64,000 nt of DNA from Methanoculleus sp. 7T (GTDB lineage: Archaea; Halobacteriota; Methanomicrobia; Methanomicrobiales; Methanoculleaceae): NCBI RefSeq assembly GCF_023195915.1, contig NZ_JALPRP010000001.1:1736001-1800000 (forward strand), given 5' to 3'. This document shows positions 43,707 to 52,886 of the stretch, one piece after another. The notes under the pieces were generated by a model that did no database searches, was not told the DNA's origin, and was given only the letters and a program-made list of their open reading frames with translations. The stretch's first letter is position 1. Each line of letters starts with the position of its first letter. The translations under genes were made by a program, and so were the position numbers.

Positions 43707-44789
43707 ATGGCGATCATTGAAGCACACAACATCAGGAAATCGTACGGCGACTTAGAGGTCCTGCACGACATCGACCTCTCGGTGCAGGAGGGAGAGATCC
43801 TCGGGCTCATCGGCCCGAGCGGCTCCGGGAAGAGCACGCTTCTCCGGATCCTCGACCTGATTGAGCCGCCGAGCGGCGGAGAACTCTCCGTCTTCGGCAT
43901 CGACACGGTCGAGGAGCGCGGTCGCTGGCTCGACCTCCGCCGCCGGATGGGGATGCTCTTCCAGAGGCCGATCGTCTTCAATGCATCGGTCTACGACAAC
44001 ATCGCGATGGGGCTGCGCTATCGGGGGGCTTCCGGCGACGAGATCGACCGGAGGGTGAAGGAGGCCCTCGAAGCCGTCGGGCTCTCCCGCTACATCAAGA
44101 GCAGGGCGACCGATCTCTCGGGCGGTGAGCAGCAGCGGGTGGCGTTATCGAGGGTGCTCGTGACCGACCCTGAGATCCTCTTCCTCGACGAGCCGACGGC
44201 GAACCTGGACCCGACGTCGACCGCTACCATCGAGGCGATCGTGGCGCGCCTGAACCGCGAGAAAGGGATAACCGTCCTGATCAGCACCCACGACCTTATG
44301 CAGGGGCAGCGGCTCGCCCACCGCGTCGCGGTGATGATCGAGGGGACGGTCGCCCAGGCTGGCTCGTCCCGTGAGGTCTTCCATGAGCCGAAAGACCCGA
44401 AGATCGCCCGGTTCGTGGGCGTCCAGAACATCATCCCCGGCCGGGTCGTCTCCCGGGAAGGAGGCCTCACCACGGTGGAGATGAAGGGGAGGCGGATGGT
44501 CTCGGCGACCCCGCCCCCGGCCGAGGAGGTGGCGGTGGTCATCCGGGGCGAGGACATCTCCCTGCACCGGAGGGAGCCCGGCTACGAGGAGGCGGAGAAT
44601 CTTTTTTCCGCTAGCATTACCAGTATCGAGCCTATGGCGCCGTTCGTGAACGTGACCGTGGACTGCGGGTGCGAACTGACCGCACTGGTGACCGCGAGGA
44701 GGGCGGAGAGCCTCGAACTTGAGATCGGTATGCAAGTCTGGGTCTCTCTCCCGGCGAGGGTGGTCCACCTGGTCCCTTGGGAGGTGTAA
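43707..44789 (+). CDS. tupC: tungstate ABC transporter ATPase TupC (system 1)
   Basis: The 360-residue ATPase with Walker A GPSGSGKSTLL (about 35-45), signature LSGGEQQRVALSR, Walker B FLDEPTANLD and H loop STHD. Residues about 240-360 form a C-terminal regulatory region ending in a TOBE/Mop-like domain (VTVDCGCELTALVTARRAE), which in related importers binds the oxyanion and inhibits transport. Confidence 0.92.
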   Translation: MAIIEAHNIRKSYGDLEVLHDIDLSVQEGEILGLIGPSGSGKSTLLRILDLIEPPSGGELSVFGIDTVEERGRWLDLRRRMGMLFQRPIVFNASVYDNIAMGLRYRGASGDEIDRRVKEALEAVGLSRYIKSRATDLSGGEQQRVALSRVLVTDPEILFLDEPTANLDPTSTATIEAIVARLNREKGITVLISTHDLMQGQRLAHRVAVMIEGTVAQAGSSREVFHEPKDPKIARFVGVQNIIPGRVVSREGGLTTVEMKGRRMVSATPPPAEEVAVVIRGEDISLHRREPGYEEAENLFSASITSIEPMAPFVNVTVDCGCELTALVTARRAESLELEIGMQVWVSLPARVVHLVPWEV

Positions 44790-44898
44790 CCCTCATCGAG
44801 GGGCTTGCCCGTTTTTCGGCGATCTCTACAGTAGACTGTCTTTAGACCCGTATGGGCGCTTAGAGTAAATCAATAGGCATTAACTTGTACCGGAATGG

Positions 44899-44908
44899 AT
44901 ATATTTAA
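44899..44908 (+). promoter_or_regulatory. box A of wtpA
   Basis: ATATATTTAA lies about 33 bases before ATG 44936, so wtpA is transcribed separately from tupC. Confidence 0.55.
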
Positions 44909-44935
44909 CCCTCGACCCCTCTCAAAAGTTATTTC

Positions 44936-46024
44936 ATGAAATCGTCTCGCATATGCATGTTGATCTCCCTCCTCGTCGCTGTCGTTCTGATCTGCGGCTG
45001 CACGGGGACGACAAACACCGATTCCGTGCCCGGTTCGGAGAACCTGACGTCGACTCCTGCCGCGACGGCGACCCCTGCCGAGGGCGTCCAAGTCAAGGTC
45101 TTCCACGCCGGAAGCCTGACCGGGCCGTTTGAGAAGGTAAAGGCGGCGTTTGAAGCGGAACACCCCGGCGTCACCGTGACCCTTGAACGCGGGGGCAGCG
45201 TCGATATCATCAAGAGGATTACCGGGAGCGGCGACTCTGCCGACGTTCTCGCCTCCGCCGACTACGCCCTCATCCCGAAGATGATGGTGCCGGAGCATGC
45301 CGACTGGTATCTCACGTTCGCGAAGAACCGGATGGTGCTCACCTACACGAACGAGAGCAAGTATGCCGGCGAGATCACCGCCGAGAACTGGTATGAGGTC
45401 CTCGGTCGCGACGGTGTCAGGTGGGGCTTCTCGGACCCGAACTCAGACCCCTGCGGCTACCGCACCCCGATGGTGATCCAACTCGCCGAGGGCTACTACG
45501 GGAACGACCGGATCTTTGAGGATCTCGTCGCGGCCCACAGCAACATCACCGCAACCGAAGAGAACGGCACCGTCACGATCCATGCCACCAATGCGGGCTC
45601 CGACGACACCGTACTCTTCATCAGGCCGAAGGCCGACGACCTCGTCAAGATGGTCCGGTCCGGCGACCTTGACTACGCCTGGGAGTACCGGAGCGTTGCG
45701 GTGCAGAACGACCTCAAGTTCATCGAACTCCCCGAAGCGATCGACCTCTCGTCGGTAGACTTCGCTGAGAACTACGCGACCGTCCAGACCGAGGCGAAGA
45801 AGGGCGACGGCACCACGCTCTACGCGGGCGCCCCGATCGTCTACGGCGTGACCGTCCCGAAGATCGCAGAGCACCCCGACCTTGGCGTCGAGTTCGTGGA
45901 GATGCTGGTCGGTGCCACCGGTCAGGAGATCCTCAACGCCGACGGCCAGCCCCCGATCGTGCCTGCGGGCGGCTACGGCAACGTTCCTGCCAGCCTGCAG
46001 CCGCTTGTTGCGGTAAAAGCCTGA
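44936..46024 (+). CDS. wtpA: molybdate/tungstate-binding protein WtpA, without its own permease
   Basis: The 362-residue lipoprotein (lipobox LICGC) carrying the WtpA opening KVFHAGSLTGPFEKV and the RGGSVDIIKRITG, SDPNSDPCGYR and YEWRSVAV-like (YAWEYRSVAV) blocks that set WtpA apart from ModA. WtpA proteins bind Mo or W in octahedral geometry with very high affinity. No wtpB or wtpC follows; the nearest unpaired candidates are the ModB/ModC proteins at 49-51 kb. It ends in a T7 run. Confidence 0.92.
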   Translation: MKSSRICMLISLLVAVVLICGCTGTTNTDSVPGSENLTSTPAATATPAEGVQVKVFHAGSLTGPFEKVKAAFEAEHPGVTVTLERGGSVDIIKRITGSGDSADVLASADYALIPKMMVPEHADWYLTFAKNRMVLTYTNESKYAGEITAENWYEVLGRDGVRWGFSDPNSDPCGYRTPMVIQLAEGYYGNDRIFEDLVAAHSNITATEENGTVTIHATNAGSDDTVLFIRPKADDLVKMVRSGDLDYAWEYRSVAVQNDLKFIELPEAIDLSSVDFAENYATVQTEAKKGDGTTLYAGAPIVYGVTVPKIAEHPDLGVEFVEMLVGATGQEILNADGQPPIVPAGGYGNVPASLQPLVAVKA

Positions 46025-46031
46025 AAAACCC

Positions 46032-46038
46032 TTTTTTT
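46032..46038 (+). terminator. oligo-T terminator of wtpA
   Basis: Seven T residues directly after the wtpA stop codon. Confidence 0.5.
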
Positions 46039-46058
46039 GTAGGATGAGAGCGGCCGTC

Positions 46059-46331
46059 TCACCCGTGCTTCGCCTTTATCGAGAGTATCAGGCCGATAAG
46101 AACTGCGGTGACGGCGTTCGCTGCGATGATGGCGAGATCCTCTTTTACCACCCCGTAGGCGAGCCAGAGCAGGATCCCGGCGAGGAAGATGATGAGCATC
46201 GCAAGAGAGAGGTCGGCGGTCGACCTCGTACGCCATGCTCTCGCGACCTGCGGTGCGAACGAGAGCGTTGTGAGCGTTCCGGCGATGAGGCCGAGTGCGG
46301 TGACGGAGTCCATGAGCAATCCTGTTTTCAT
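46059..46331 (-). CDS. SemiSWEET-type (PQ-loop) small membrane transporter
   Basis: A 90-residue protein with three membrane helices and the PQ motif in TLSFAPQVARAWRTRS, characteristic of SemiSWEETs, which work as dimers and usually move sugars. It follows the MOT1-type permease gene by about 50 bases on the same strand, so they may be co-transcribed; a sugar role is not assured here. GGGAGAG precedes ATG 46331; ATG 46313 is an alternative. Confidence 0.8.
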   Translation of the reverse strand: MKTGLLMDSVTALGLIAGTLTTLSFAPQVARAWRTRSTADLSLAMLIIFLAGILLWLAYGVVKEDLAIIAANAVTAVLIGLILSIKAKHG

Positions 46332-46383
46332 CTCTCCCGTCCGATCTCATGAACATTGGGGCCGGCGGCCTCGTTGAGTATCT

Positions 46384-47529
46384 CTAGGATACGGGTTTCT
46401 GCCCGCTCCTCTGCCTCTGTTCCCACCACTCGCGGGCGTAGGCGAGGATCATCCCGATGATGAACGCGAAGGTAAGGCCGATCGCAAGCGTGAGGACGGC
46501 GATGACCCCTGTGACCAGATACGACTCGGTCTTCGCGCTGTGTTTCCCGAGTTCGATCGCCACGAAGACGAGGAGCGCGCCGAAGACCCCGAACGGGATG
46601 AGGGTCAGCACCTCCGGCGGGGCGAAGGCGACGGCGAAAGTGAGGACGAAGAGGCCGGCAACGATGTTCGCCCCGCCGGTCCTCGCACCGAACCGGTACA
46701 TGGCGGCAAGCCCCCCGGCGCCGTGGCACATCGGGAACCCCCCGAGCGGCGTGGAGAGGAGGTTCATCGCGCCGATGGTCCGGGAGAGTTTGTCCGGGTC
46801 CACGCCCTTCTTCGGGAAGAGGTCGTAGGTGAGGAGCGATGTGGCGAGGATGGCGTTTGTCAGGGTGAGCGGTATCTGCGGGAGCGCGAGGTCCCAGGAA
46901 CCGGCGATGAAGTCGGCCGGTGCGGGGATGATGAGGGCGGGGAGAGGCATCAGGCGGAACGGCGGCATCCCCTGCGTCGCGATACCGGCGGCAAGCCCGA
47001 TTGCGAGGACGATCAGAGCGGAGATGTCCGGGACCCGGGTTCGCTGCGATGCGATGAAGAAGGCGACGATGATCCCGACGGAGACCGCCGCAAAGAGGGC
47101 GTCGGAGACGATATAGCCGAGCGACGTCTTCAGGAGGAGGAGCGCGAGCCCCGCCTGCACGCCCCGGACGACGCTTCTTGGTATCCGCTCCCCGATCCAG
47201 GTCATGCCGCCGACGAGCCCGAGCAGGAGGAAGAGCACGCCGACGACGATCCCGGAGGCCACGATCTCGCCGCCGGAGAGGCCTTCGGCGATGACGATGG
47301 CGCCGATCGCCTTCATCGGCTCGATGGGGATGGGAAGGCGGTAGTAGAACCCGGCGATGATGTACCACGCGGCGAGGAAGAGGAAGAAGTGGCTGACGTT
47401 CACATCCGGGCAGACGATGGCGACGCCGAGCAGGATGGGGAAGATGGTGCCGAAGTCGCCGACTGCTCCGGCGATCTCTTCGAGGTTAATCCTGATGCCG
47501 TTCCCCTTCTCCTCGGTGCTCTCAGCCAT
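46384..47529 (-). CDS. MOT1-family molybdate (sulfate) permease
   Basis: The 381-residue protein with about ten membrane segments. It has the MOT1 motifs GDFGTIFPILLG (residues 24-35), PIPIEPMKAIGA, and PMCHGAGGLAAMYRFGAR, which distinguish molybdate transporters of the SulP-related MOT1 group. It lies divergent from modA and within the Mo/W island, which supports molybdate over sulfate. ATG 47529 has GAGAGGA before it. Confidence 0.88.
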   Translation of the reverse strand: MAESTEEKGNGIRINLEEIAGAVGDFGTIFPILLGVAIVCPDVNVSHFFLFLAAWYIIAGFYYRLPIPIEPMKAIGAIVIAEGLSGGEIVASGIVVGVLFLLLGLVGGMTWIGERIPRSVVRGVQAGLALLLLKTSLGYIVSDALFAAVSVGIIVAFFIASQRTRVPDISALIVLAIGLAAGIATQGMPPFRLMPLPALIIPAPADFIAGSWDLALPQIPLTLTNAILATSLLTYDLFPKKGVDPDKLSRTIGAMNLLSTPLGGFPMCHGAGGLAAMYRFGARTGGANIVAGLFVLTFAVAFAPPEVLTLIPFGVFGALLVFVAIELGKHSAKTESYLVTGVIAVLTLAIGLTFAFIIGMILAYAREWWEQRQRSGQKPVS

Positions 47530-47642
47530 AGTTCCTCTCTGTCTTATGTCCCCTCTGCTTTTTGGAGGTTCTGGATGGGGCATCTCGGGGGTTGCCTCAT
47601 CTGGAAACGATATTCAATTAATTTATCCTGAATCTATATTGG

Positions 47643-47661
47643 GTTAATTTATGTGAGTTAA
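47643..47661. promoter_or_regulatory. candidate oxyanion operator GTTAA-N9-GTTAA
   Basis: Two GTTAA half-sites 14 bases apart, 10 bases before the modA box A and in the space shared with the divergent MOT1 gene. The same pair with the same spacing lies before tupA copy 3 (55298-55316). Confidence 0.35.
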
Positions 47662-47670
47662 ATCGAGGGG

Positions 47671-47679
47671 ATATATAAA
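47671..47679 (+). promoter_or_regulatory. box A of modA
   Basis: ATATATAAA about 36 bases before ATG 47712. Confidence 0.6.
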
Positions 47680-47711
47680 CGCTTATTTTACCCTCTTGAG
47701 TAATAATTCAT

Positions 47712-48530
47712 ATGAAAGCGCATCTGCTTCTCATTATTGCACTGCTTGTTGCGGCAACCGCCGCTTTTACATGCGGATGTACCGGAACCACGGCCGATAC
47801 GCCAGAGGTTTCCGATACGGCAAAGCCCGAACTGCTCGTCTACTGCGGCGCGGGCATGCGGGAACCGATGGACGAGATCGCGACGGCCTTCACGAACGAG
47901 ACCGGCATCTCGATCAATTACATCTTCGGCGGGTCGAACACCCTCCTTACCCAGATGAACCTGACAAAGATGGGCGATGTCTACATGCCTGGCGCGACCG
48001 CCTACTTTGATGCGGCCCGTGACATGGGGCTGGTCGGAGAGGAGTCTCTTGTCGTCTACCATGTCCCGGTCATCGCCGTCCCGAAGGGCAATCCTGCCGG
48101 TATCGCGTCTCTCCAGGACCTGGCAAAACCTGGTGTGCGGGTGGCGCTCGGTGATAACCCCGGTGCTGCCATCGGGCAGCTGACCGATAAAGTCCTGGCG
48201 AAGAACAACCTCCTCGAGGACGTGGAGAAGAACGTCGTGACCCGCACCGGCACAGTGAACGAACTGCTGGTCTACATCTCCATGGGACAGGCTGACGCCG
48301 GCATCATCTGGGAGGACCTCTATGTGCCTGAGAAGATGGACCTCATCTACATCCCGAACACGGACAACCTGGTGAAGATCGTCCCCATCGGCGTGCTGAC
48401 ATCTTCCGAGCACCCCACTGAGGCTGAACAGTTCACCGCGTTCGTCGTCTCCGACGAAGGGAAGGCGATCTTTGCCCGGCACGGCTTCACCACCTATCCA
48501 AGTGACACCTACGCAAATGTCAGGCCCTGA
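47712..48530 (+). CDS. modA: molybdate ABC transporter substrate-binding protein ModA
   Basis: The 272-residue lipoprotein (lipobox FTCGC) with the ModA pattern LLVYCGAGMREPMDEIATAF, a GGSNTLLTQM oxyanion loop, LGDNPGAAIGQLT and MGQADAGIIWED. Distinct from WtpA and TupA in the island. First gene of modA-(trmO-like)-modB-modC. Confidence 0.9.
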   Translation: MKAHLLLIIALLVAATAAFTCGCTGTTADTPEVSDTAKPELLVYCGAGMREPMDEIATAFTNETGISINYIFGGSNTLLTQMNLTKMGDVYMPGATAYFDAARDMGLVGEESLVVYHVPVIAVPKGNPAGIASLQDLAKPGVRVALGDNPGAAIGQLTDKVLAKNNLLEDVEKNVVTRTGTVNELLVYISMGQADAGIIWEDLYVPEKMDLIYIPNTDNLVKIVPIGVLTSSEHPTEAEQFTAFVVSDEGKAIFARHGFTTYPSDTYANVRP

Positions 48531-48554
48531 TAGGGCCTGAGAGGGGGAAGTCAC

Positions 48555-49058
48555 ATGGAGACCACCTATCGTATAATCGGGACCATCCGCTCACCGTTCA
48601 CTGACCAGGATACTACCCCCGTCCAGAGCATCTTCTCTCCGGCGGAGGGGACAGTCGAGGTCTTTCCCGAGTACGCGGAAGGGTTGCAGGGGGTCGAGGG
48701 ATTCTCCCACATTATCCTCCTCTACCATTTCCACCAGGCAGACGGGTTCCGCCTGCTCGAGCGCCCGTTCGTCGACGGCAGCAGGGAGCGGGGGATCTTT
48801 GCCATACGGCATTTCAACCGCCCAAACCCGATTGGGATCTCCCTCGTCGAAGTCGCTTCCGTTGAGGGGAACACCGTCCGGGTCCGCGGGGTGGACGTGC
48901 TGGATGGCACACCGCTTCTTGACATCAAACCCTACGTCCGCCAGTTCGACCACCGTGATGACGTCAGAAGCGGTTGGGTCGACGCACGGCATATTGAGGA
49001 GGTGAAGATCCGGAGTTTCTCGCCAAAGGGTCTCCGGGATCATGAGGAATCTTCATGA
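48555..49058 (+). CDS. TrmO/TsaA-like (UPF0066) methyltransferase inside the mod operon
   Basis: The 167-residue protein of the YaeB/TrmO family, a beta-barrel SAM enzyme that in E. coli methylates t6A37 of tRNA-Thr. Seen: IGTIRSPF at the start, GFSHIILLYHFH, RHFNRPNPIGISLVEV and VLDGTPLLDIKPY, the family's conserved core. It is placed between modA and modB and coupled to modB by ATGA, suggesting a function tied to molybdate, perhaps in cofactor chemistry or regulation; that is inference. Confidence 0.88.
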   Translation: METTYRIIGTIRSPFTDQDTTPVQSIFSPAEGTVEVFPEYAEGLQGVEGFSHIILLYHFHQADGFRLLERPFVDGSRERGIFAIRHFNRPNPIGISLVEVASVEGNTVRVRGVDVLDGTPLLDIKPYVRQFDHRDDVRSGWVDARHIEEVKIRSFSPKGLRDHEESS

Positions 49059-49852
49059 AGCGGCGTAGTACTTCCCGTTTCCGGGTGGCGACCGTAACGG
49101 TCTCCCTTCTCATCACCGCCTTCATCGTGCTGGTCCTTCTCGGGGTGGTCACCCACTCCCCCCTCAATGTCCTCATCGAGTGTCTTCTCTCTGAAGAGAT
49201 CCGGTTTGCTGTCAGGCTCTCGATCCTTACCTCCGTTATCTCCACACTCCTCTGCATCCTCGTCGCTGTGCCGGTGGCGTATGCACTCGCCCGCTACACG
49301 TTCCCGGGAAAATCCCTGATGAACATGGTGATGGATATCCCGATGGCGCTCCCGCCGCTCGTGGCGGGTGTGGGGCTCCTCCTCTTCTTCGGCGTATCCC
49401 CGGTAGGAAAATCACTTGCTGCGGTGGGGCTCACCTTCGTCTTCACGCCGCTTGGGATCATCATGGCCCAGTTCTTCGTGAACCTGCCCTACATGCTCCG
49501 GGTGACCCGCTCGACGTTCCAGAGCGTCAATCCCCGCTACGAGTATGTGGCAAAGACGCTTGGGTGTACCGATGCGCAGGCCTTCTGGCGTGTCACGCTC
49601 CCCATGTCCTGGAACGGGCTCCTTGCCGGAGCGGTGATCACCTGGTCAAAGGGAATCGGGGAGTTCGGCGCTGCGCTGATGCTTGCCGGCGCAACCCGGA
49701 TGAAGACCGAGACGCTTCCGCTCTCGCTCTTCCTGAACATGTCCACCGGAAAACTCGAGGTCGGCATCTCTGCGGCGACGATACTCATCCTGATCTCGGT
49801 CATCTCGCTCTACGTCTTTGAGCGCTACGGCGGAGCCACACACGCCTACTAA
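49055..49852 (+). CDS. modB: molybdate ABC transporter permease ModB
   Basis: The 265-residue protein with about six membrane segments. The permease signature is KTLGCTDAQAFWRVTLPMSW near residue 170, followed by SKGIGEFGAALMLAG, strongly conserved in ModB/WtpB. ATGA overlap with the TrmO-like gene and an 11-base gap to modC. Confidence 0.92.
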   Translation: MKRRSTSRFRVATVTVSLLITAFIVLVLLGVVTHSPLNVLIECLLSEEIRFAVRLSILTSVISTLLCILVAVPVAYALARYTFPGKSLMNMVMDIPMALPPLVAGVGLLLFFGVSPVGKSLAAVGLTFVFTPLGIIMAQFFVNLPYMLRVTRSTFQSVNPRYEYVAKTLGCTDAQAFWRVTLPMSWNGLLAGAVITWSKGIGEFGAALMLAGATRMKTETLPLSLFLNMSTGKLEVGISAATILILISVISLYVFERYGGATHAY

Positions 49853-49863
49853 AGGGTATACCC

Positions 49864-50922
49864 ATGCTTATCATTGACTCTGTATCAAAAAATCTCGGGG
49901 AATTTGCGCTGACGGATGTCTCGCTCTCGGTTGGAGACGGTGAGTATTTCATCATCCTCGGCCCCACTGGAGCGGGAAAGACGATCCTCCTTGAGACAAT
50001 TGCGGGGATTTACAGCCCAGATGCGGGCAGGATCGTCCTGAATGACCGGGATATCACGGATGTGCCGGCTAAGGACCGGAACATCGGCATGGTCTACCAG
50101 GACTACATGCTCTTCCCGCACCTGACCGTTGAGGAGAACATCAGTTTCGGGCTGAAGTCCCGGCGGGCCGATTCTGACTTCATCCGCAGGAAAGTGCAGG
50201 AGAGCGCGGAACTCTTAAACATCGGCCACCTGCTCCACCGCTACCCGGGGACCCTCTCCGGCGGCGAGCAGCAGCGCACGGCGATTGCACGGGCGCTGGT
50301 GATGGAACCGGACGCATTGCTGCTGGATGAGCCGCTCTCGGCGCTGGACGTAAAGACACGCGAGAGTCTGCGTGGGGAACTCGCACGGATCCACGAGGCC
50401 ACCGGGACGACGATCATCCATATCACCCACAACTTCGAGGAGGTCTTCGACCTTGCCGACCGGGTGGCGGTCATGTACCAGGGCGGCGTTGTCCAGGTGG
50501 GGACACCGGAGGAGATCTTCAGAAAACCGAACTCTGATTTTGTGGCTGACTTTGTCGGGATGGAGAACCTCTTCTGCGGGGAGGGATCCCCTGACGGGAT
50601 TGTCACGGTGGAGGGCCTCCGGATACAGGTTGAGAACGGCATGTCCGGTCCGGTCTCCCTTGCAGTCCGGCCCGAGGATATCCACCTCTCGAAGACGGCG
50701 CTGCCGCAGAACGGGAAGAACATCCTCTCCGGCTGTATCCGGACGGTGCGGCAGACCGGGGGGCTGGTCCGCATCTGCGTCGATGCCGGGATCCCGGTCA
50801 TGGTGGTACTGACCCGGCAGGGGTTCGAGGAGGCCGGGGTAGGCTCTGGTGATGCTGTCTATCTTGCTTTCCGGCCATCAGCGGCCCATGTCTACCCTTC
50901 CGGTGCATCGGAAGGGGACTGA
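49864..50922 (+). CDS. modC: molybdate/tungstate ABC transporter ATPase ModC
   Basis: The 352-residue ATPase with Walker A GPTGAGKTILLE, signature LSGGEQQRTAIARAL, Walker B LLLDEPLSALD and H loop ITHN. The C-terminal part (about 230-352) is a TOBE/Mop-type regulatory domain. It could equally energise import from WtpA, since the lone wtpA lies 5 kb upstream and WtpC and ModC are close relatives. Confidence 0.92.
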   Translation: MLIIDSVSKNLGEFALTDVSLSVGDGEYFIILGPTGAGKTILLETIAGIYSPDAGRIVLNDRDITDVPAKDRNIGMVYQDYMLFPHLTVEENISFGLKSRRADSDFIRRKVQESAELLNIGHLLHRYPGTLSGGEQQRTAIARALVMEPDALLLDEPLSALDVKTRESLRGELARIHEATGTTIIHITHNFEEVFDLADRVAVMYQGGVVQVGTPEEIFRKPNSDFVADFVGMENLFCGEGSPDGIVTVEGLRIQVENGMSGPVSLAVRPEDIHLSKTALPQNGKNILSGCIRTVRQTGGLVRICVDAGIPVMVVLTRQGFEEAGVGSGDAVYLAFRPSAAHVYPSGASEGD

Positions 50923-50928
50923 CCTCTC

Positions 50929-51846
50929 TTATGCCGGGTTCTCCGGTGCGGGCTCACCCTCCCATTCCTTCTTCTCAAGGAGTTCCTCGGCCTTCAGCCG
51001 CTCGATGACCGTATCCAAGTAATCCGAGACGATCTCGTCTCTTCTCGGGATCTGCCGGATCCAGACCCGCACCGTCAGCCTGACCCATTCCTCTTTGACC
51101 GATGCGATCTGCACTTTGGGCTCGAACAACGCAAGGCCGGGGCGGGGAAGGTCGGACGAGAGGCGCCCGATGTAGGGGAGGTCGAAGAGGCTCTGGACGG
51201 CGGACCGCTCGGCCGGCTCGACGTGCGGGAGGATCAGGGGATGGTCGTGTGCGGCTCGGAGTGCGATCTCCTGCACCCGTTCGAGGTTCGTCGTAACCGG
51301 GACGGCGATCGGGATCACGACCTCAAGCAGCCCGGCCCGGGAGTAGTTGATGACCTTCGAGGATATGATGCTCGAGTTCGGCGTGAGGACGAGGCCGCCG
51401 TCGAGCCCCTGGAGGATCGTTGTCGTGAAGGAGATGTCCTGCACCTTGGAGATCCCCGTCTCGGGCCTTCCGCTGGCGATCACCCATTCCTCGAGTTGGA
51501 CCGGGCGGTTGACCGTGATCAGGACGCCGGCGATGACGTTCTGGATGATCTGGCGCGACGAGAACGCTACGACGATACCGAGGATACCGAGCGATGCGAC
51601 GAAGGCGGTCAGGTCGAAGGCGAGGAGGTATCTGGCGCTCGCGTAGACCCCGCCGATGGTGATGCCGTACTGCAGGATGGCCGCCGTCCACTTGGCTGTC
51701 CCGCGGGAGACGTGCCCGTCCAGTGCCCGCCTGATGAGGAGGTAGGCGAGGTTGCCGAGGAAGAGGAACCCGATAAAGGCGAAGATGAACGCGAGGACCG
51801 CATCAAAGGATATCCCGGTAACGGGGACAGAAACGCTCTCCTGCAT
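50929..51846 (-). CDS. MscS-family mechanosensitive channel (copy 1)
   Basis: The 305-residue protein with three to four membrane segments; the pore helix region reads ASLGILGIVVAFSSRQIIQN, then the beta domain (VQLEEWVIASGR, FTTTILQGLDGGLVLTPNS) and C-terminal alpha-beta domain. Protects against osmotic downshock. Its protein and DNA are strongly similar to the next gene, a tandem duplication. Confidence 0.9.
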   Translation of the reverse strand: MQESVSVPVTGISFDAVLAFIFAFIGFLFLGNLAYLLIRRALDGHVSRGTAKWTAAILQYGITIGGVYASARYLLAFDLTAFVASLGILGIVVAFSSRQIIQNVIAGVLITVNRPVQLEEWVIASGRPETGISKVQDISFTTTILQGLDGGLVLTPNSSIISSKVINYSRAGLLEVVIPIAVPVTTNLERVQEIALRAAHDHPLILPHVEPAERSAVQSLFDLPYIGRLSSDLPRPGLALFEPKVQIASVKEEWVRLTVRVWIRQIPRRDEIVSDYLDTVIERLKAEELLEKKEWEGEPAPENPA

Positions 51847-51885
51847 ATAAAGAGAAGTGAGAGAGAAGAGGATTAATCACTTCCG

Positions 51886-52770
51886 TCATGCGATCTCGGC
51901 TTTGACCGAGATCTCCTCGGCCTGAAGGCGGGTGAGGGCCTCCTTGAGATACTGGGAGGCGATCTCGTCTTTTCGGGGGATTTTGCTGGTCCAGACCCGC
52001 ACCGTCAGTTTGATCCAGCCGTCGCTGACCGATGAGGTGAGGACGGAGGGTTCGAAGTGCGCAAGGTCGGGGCGGTCGGCACGGAGGCGCCTGATGTAGG
52101 GAAGGTCGAAGAGGCTCTGGGCTCCGCTCCGCCCGGCCGTGCCGAGGTTGGGGAGGATCAGGGGATGGTCGTGCGCGGCCGCGAGTGCGATCTCGCGCAC
52201 CCGCGCAAGGTCCGTTGCGGTCGGGACCGAGATCGATACCCGGATCTCCAGAAGCCCGCTCCGGGAGTAGTTGACGACCTTTGAGGATATGATGCTCGAG
52301 TTCGGCATGAGGATGAGGCCGCCGTCGAGCCCTTGGAGGATCGTCGTCGTGAAGGAGATGTCGCGCACCTTGCAGAGCCCCGTCGTCGGCCTCTCCCCGA
52401 CGATTATCCAGTCTTCGAGTTGGACCGGGCGGTTGATCGTGATCAGGATGCCGGCGAGGATGTTCTGGATGATCTGGCTCGATGAGACGGCTACGACGAT
52501 ACCGAGGATACCGAGCGACGCGGCAACGGCTCTCAGGTCGAAAGCGAGGAGATATTTGGCGCTCGCGTAGACCCCGCCGATGATGATGGCGTACTGGAGG
52601 ATGGCCGCCGCCCACTTGGCCGTACCTTGGGAGACCCGTCCGTCGAGAACCTGCCGAAGGAGCATGTAGGCGAGGTTGCCGAGGAAGAGGAACCCAAGAA
52701 GGGTGAAGAGGAACGCGAGGAACGCGTCGAGAGACACCCCGCCGATGAGAGTCGGATCGCTCGCCAGCAT
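51886..52770 (-). CDS. MscS-family mechanosensitive channel (copy 2)
   Basis: The 294-residue paralogue of the downstream gene, with SLGILGIVVAVSSSQIIQN in the pore region and TTTILQGLDGGLILMPNSS. The differences are concentrated at the C terminus and the spacing loops. Both genes are on the minus strand, 39 bases apart. Their place among Mo/W genes may be accidental. Confidence 0.9.
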   Translation of the reverse strand: MLASDPTLIGGVSLDAFLAFLFTLLGFLFLGNLAYMLLRQVLDGRVSQGTAKWAAAILQYAIIIGGVYASAKYLLAFDLRAVAASLGILGIVVAVSSSQIIQNILAGILITINRPVQLEDWIIVGERPTTGLCKVRDISFTTTILQGLDGGLILMPNSSIISSKVVNYSRSGLLEIRVSISVPTATDLARVREIALAAAHDHPLILPNLGTAGRSGAQSLFDLPYIRRLRADRPDLAHFEPSVLTSSVSDGWIKLTVRVWTSKIPRKDEIASQYLKEALTRLQAEEISVKAEIA

Positions 52771-52886
52771 GTAGGAAGAGGTGGGTGAGGGAGAGAGTTA
52801 ACCTCTTCTCTACCGGTCGGGCCGGCGGGCCCGGGAGGCGGCTCGATGCACTCTGCGTGCCGACCCTTATGGCCCCGTATTCCCGC

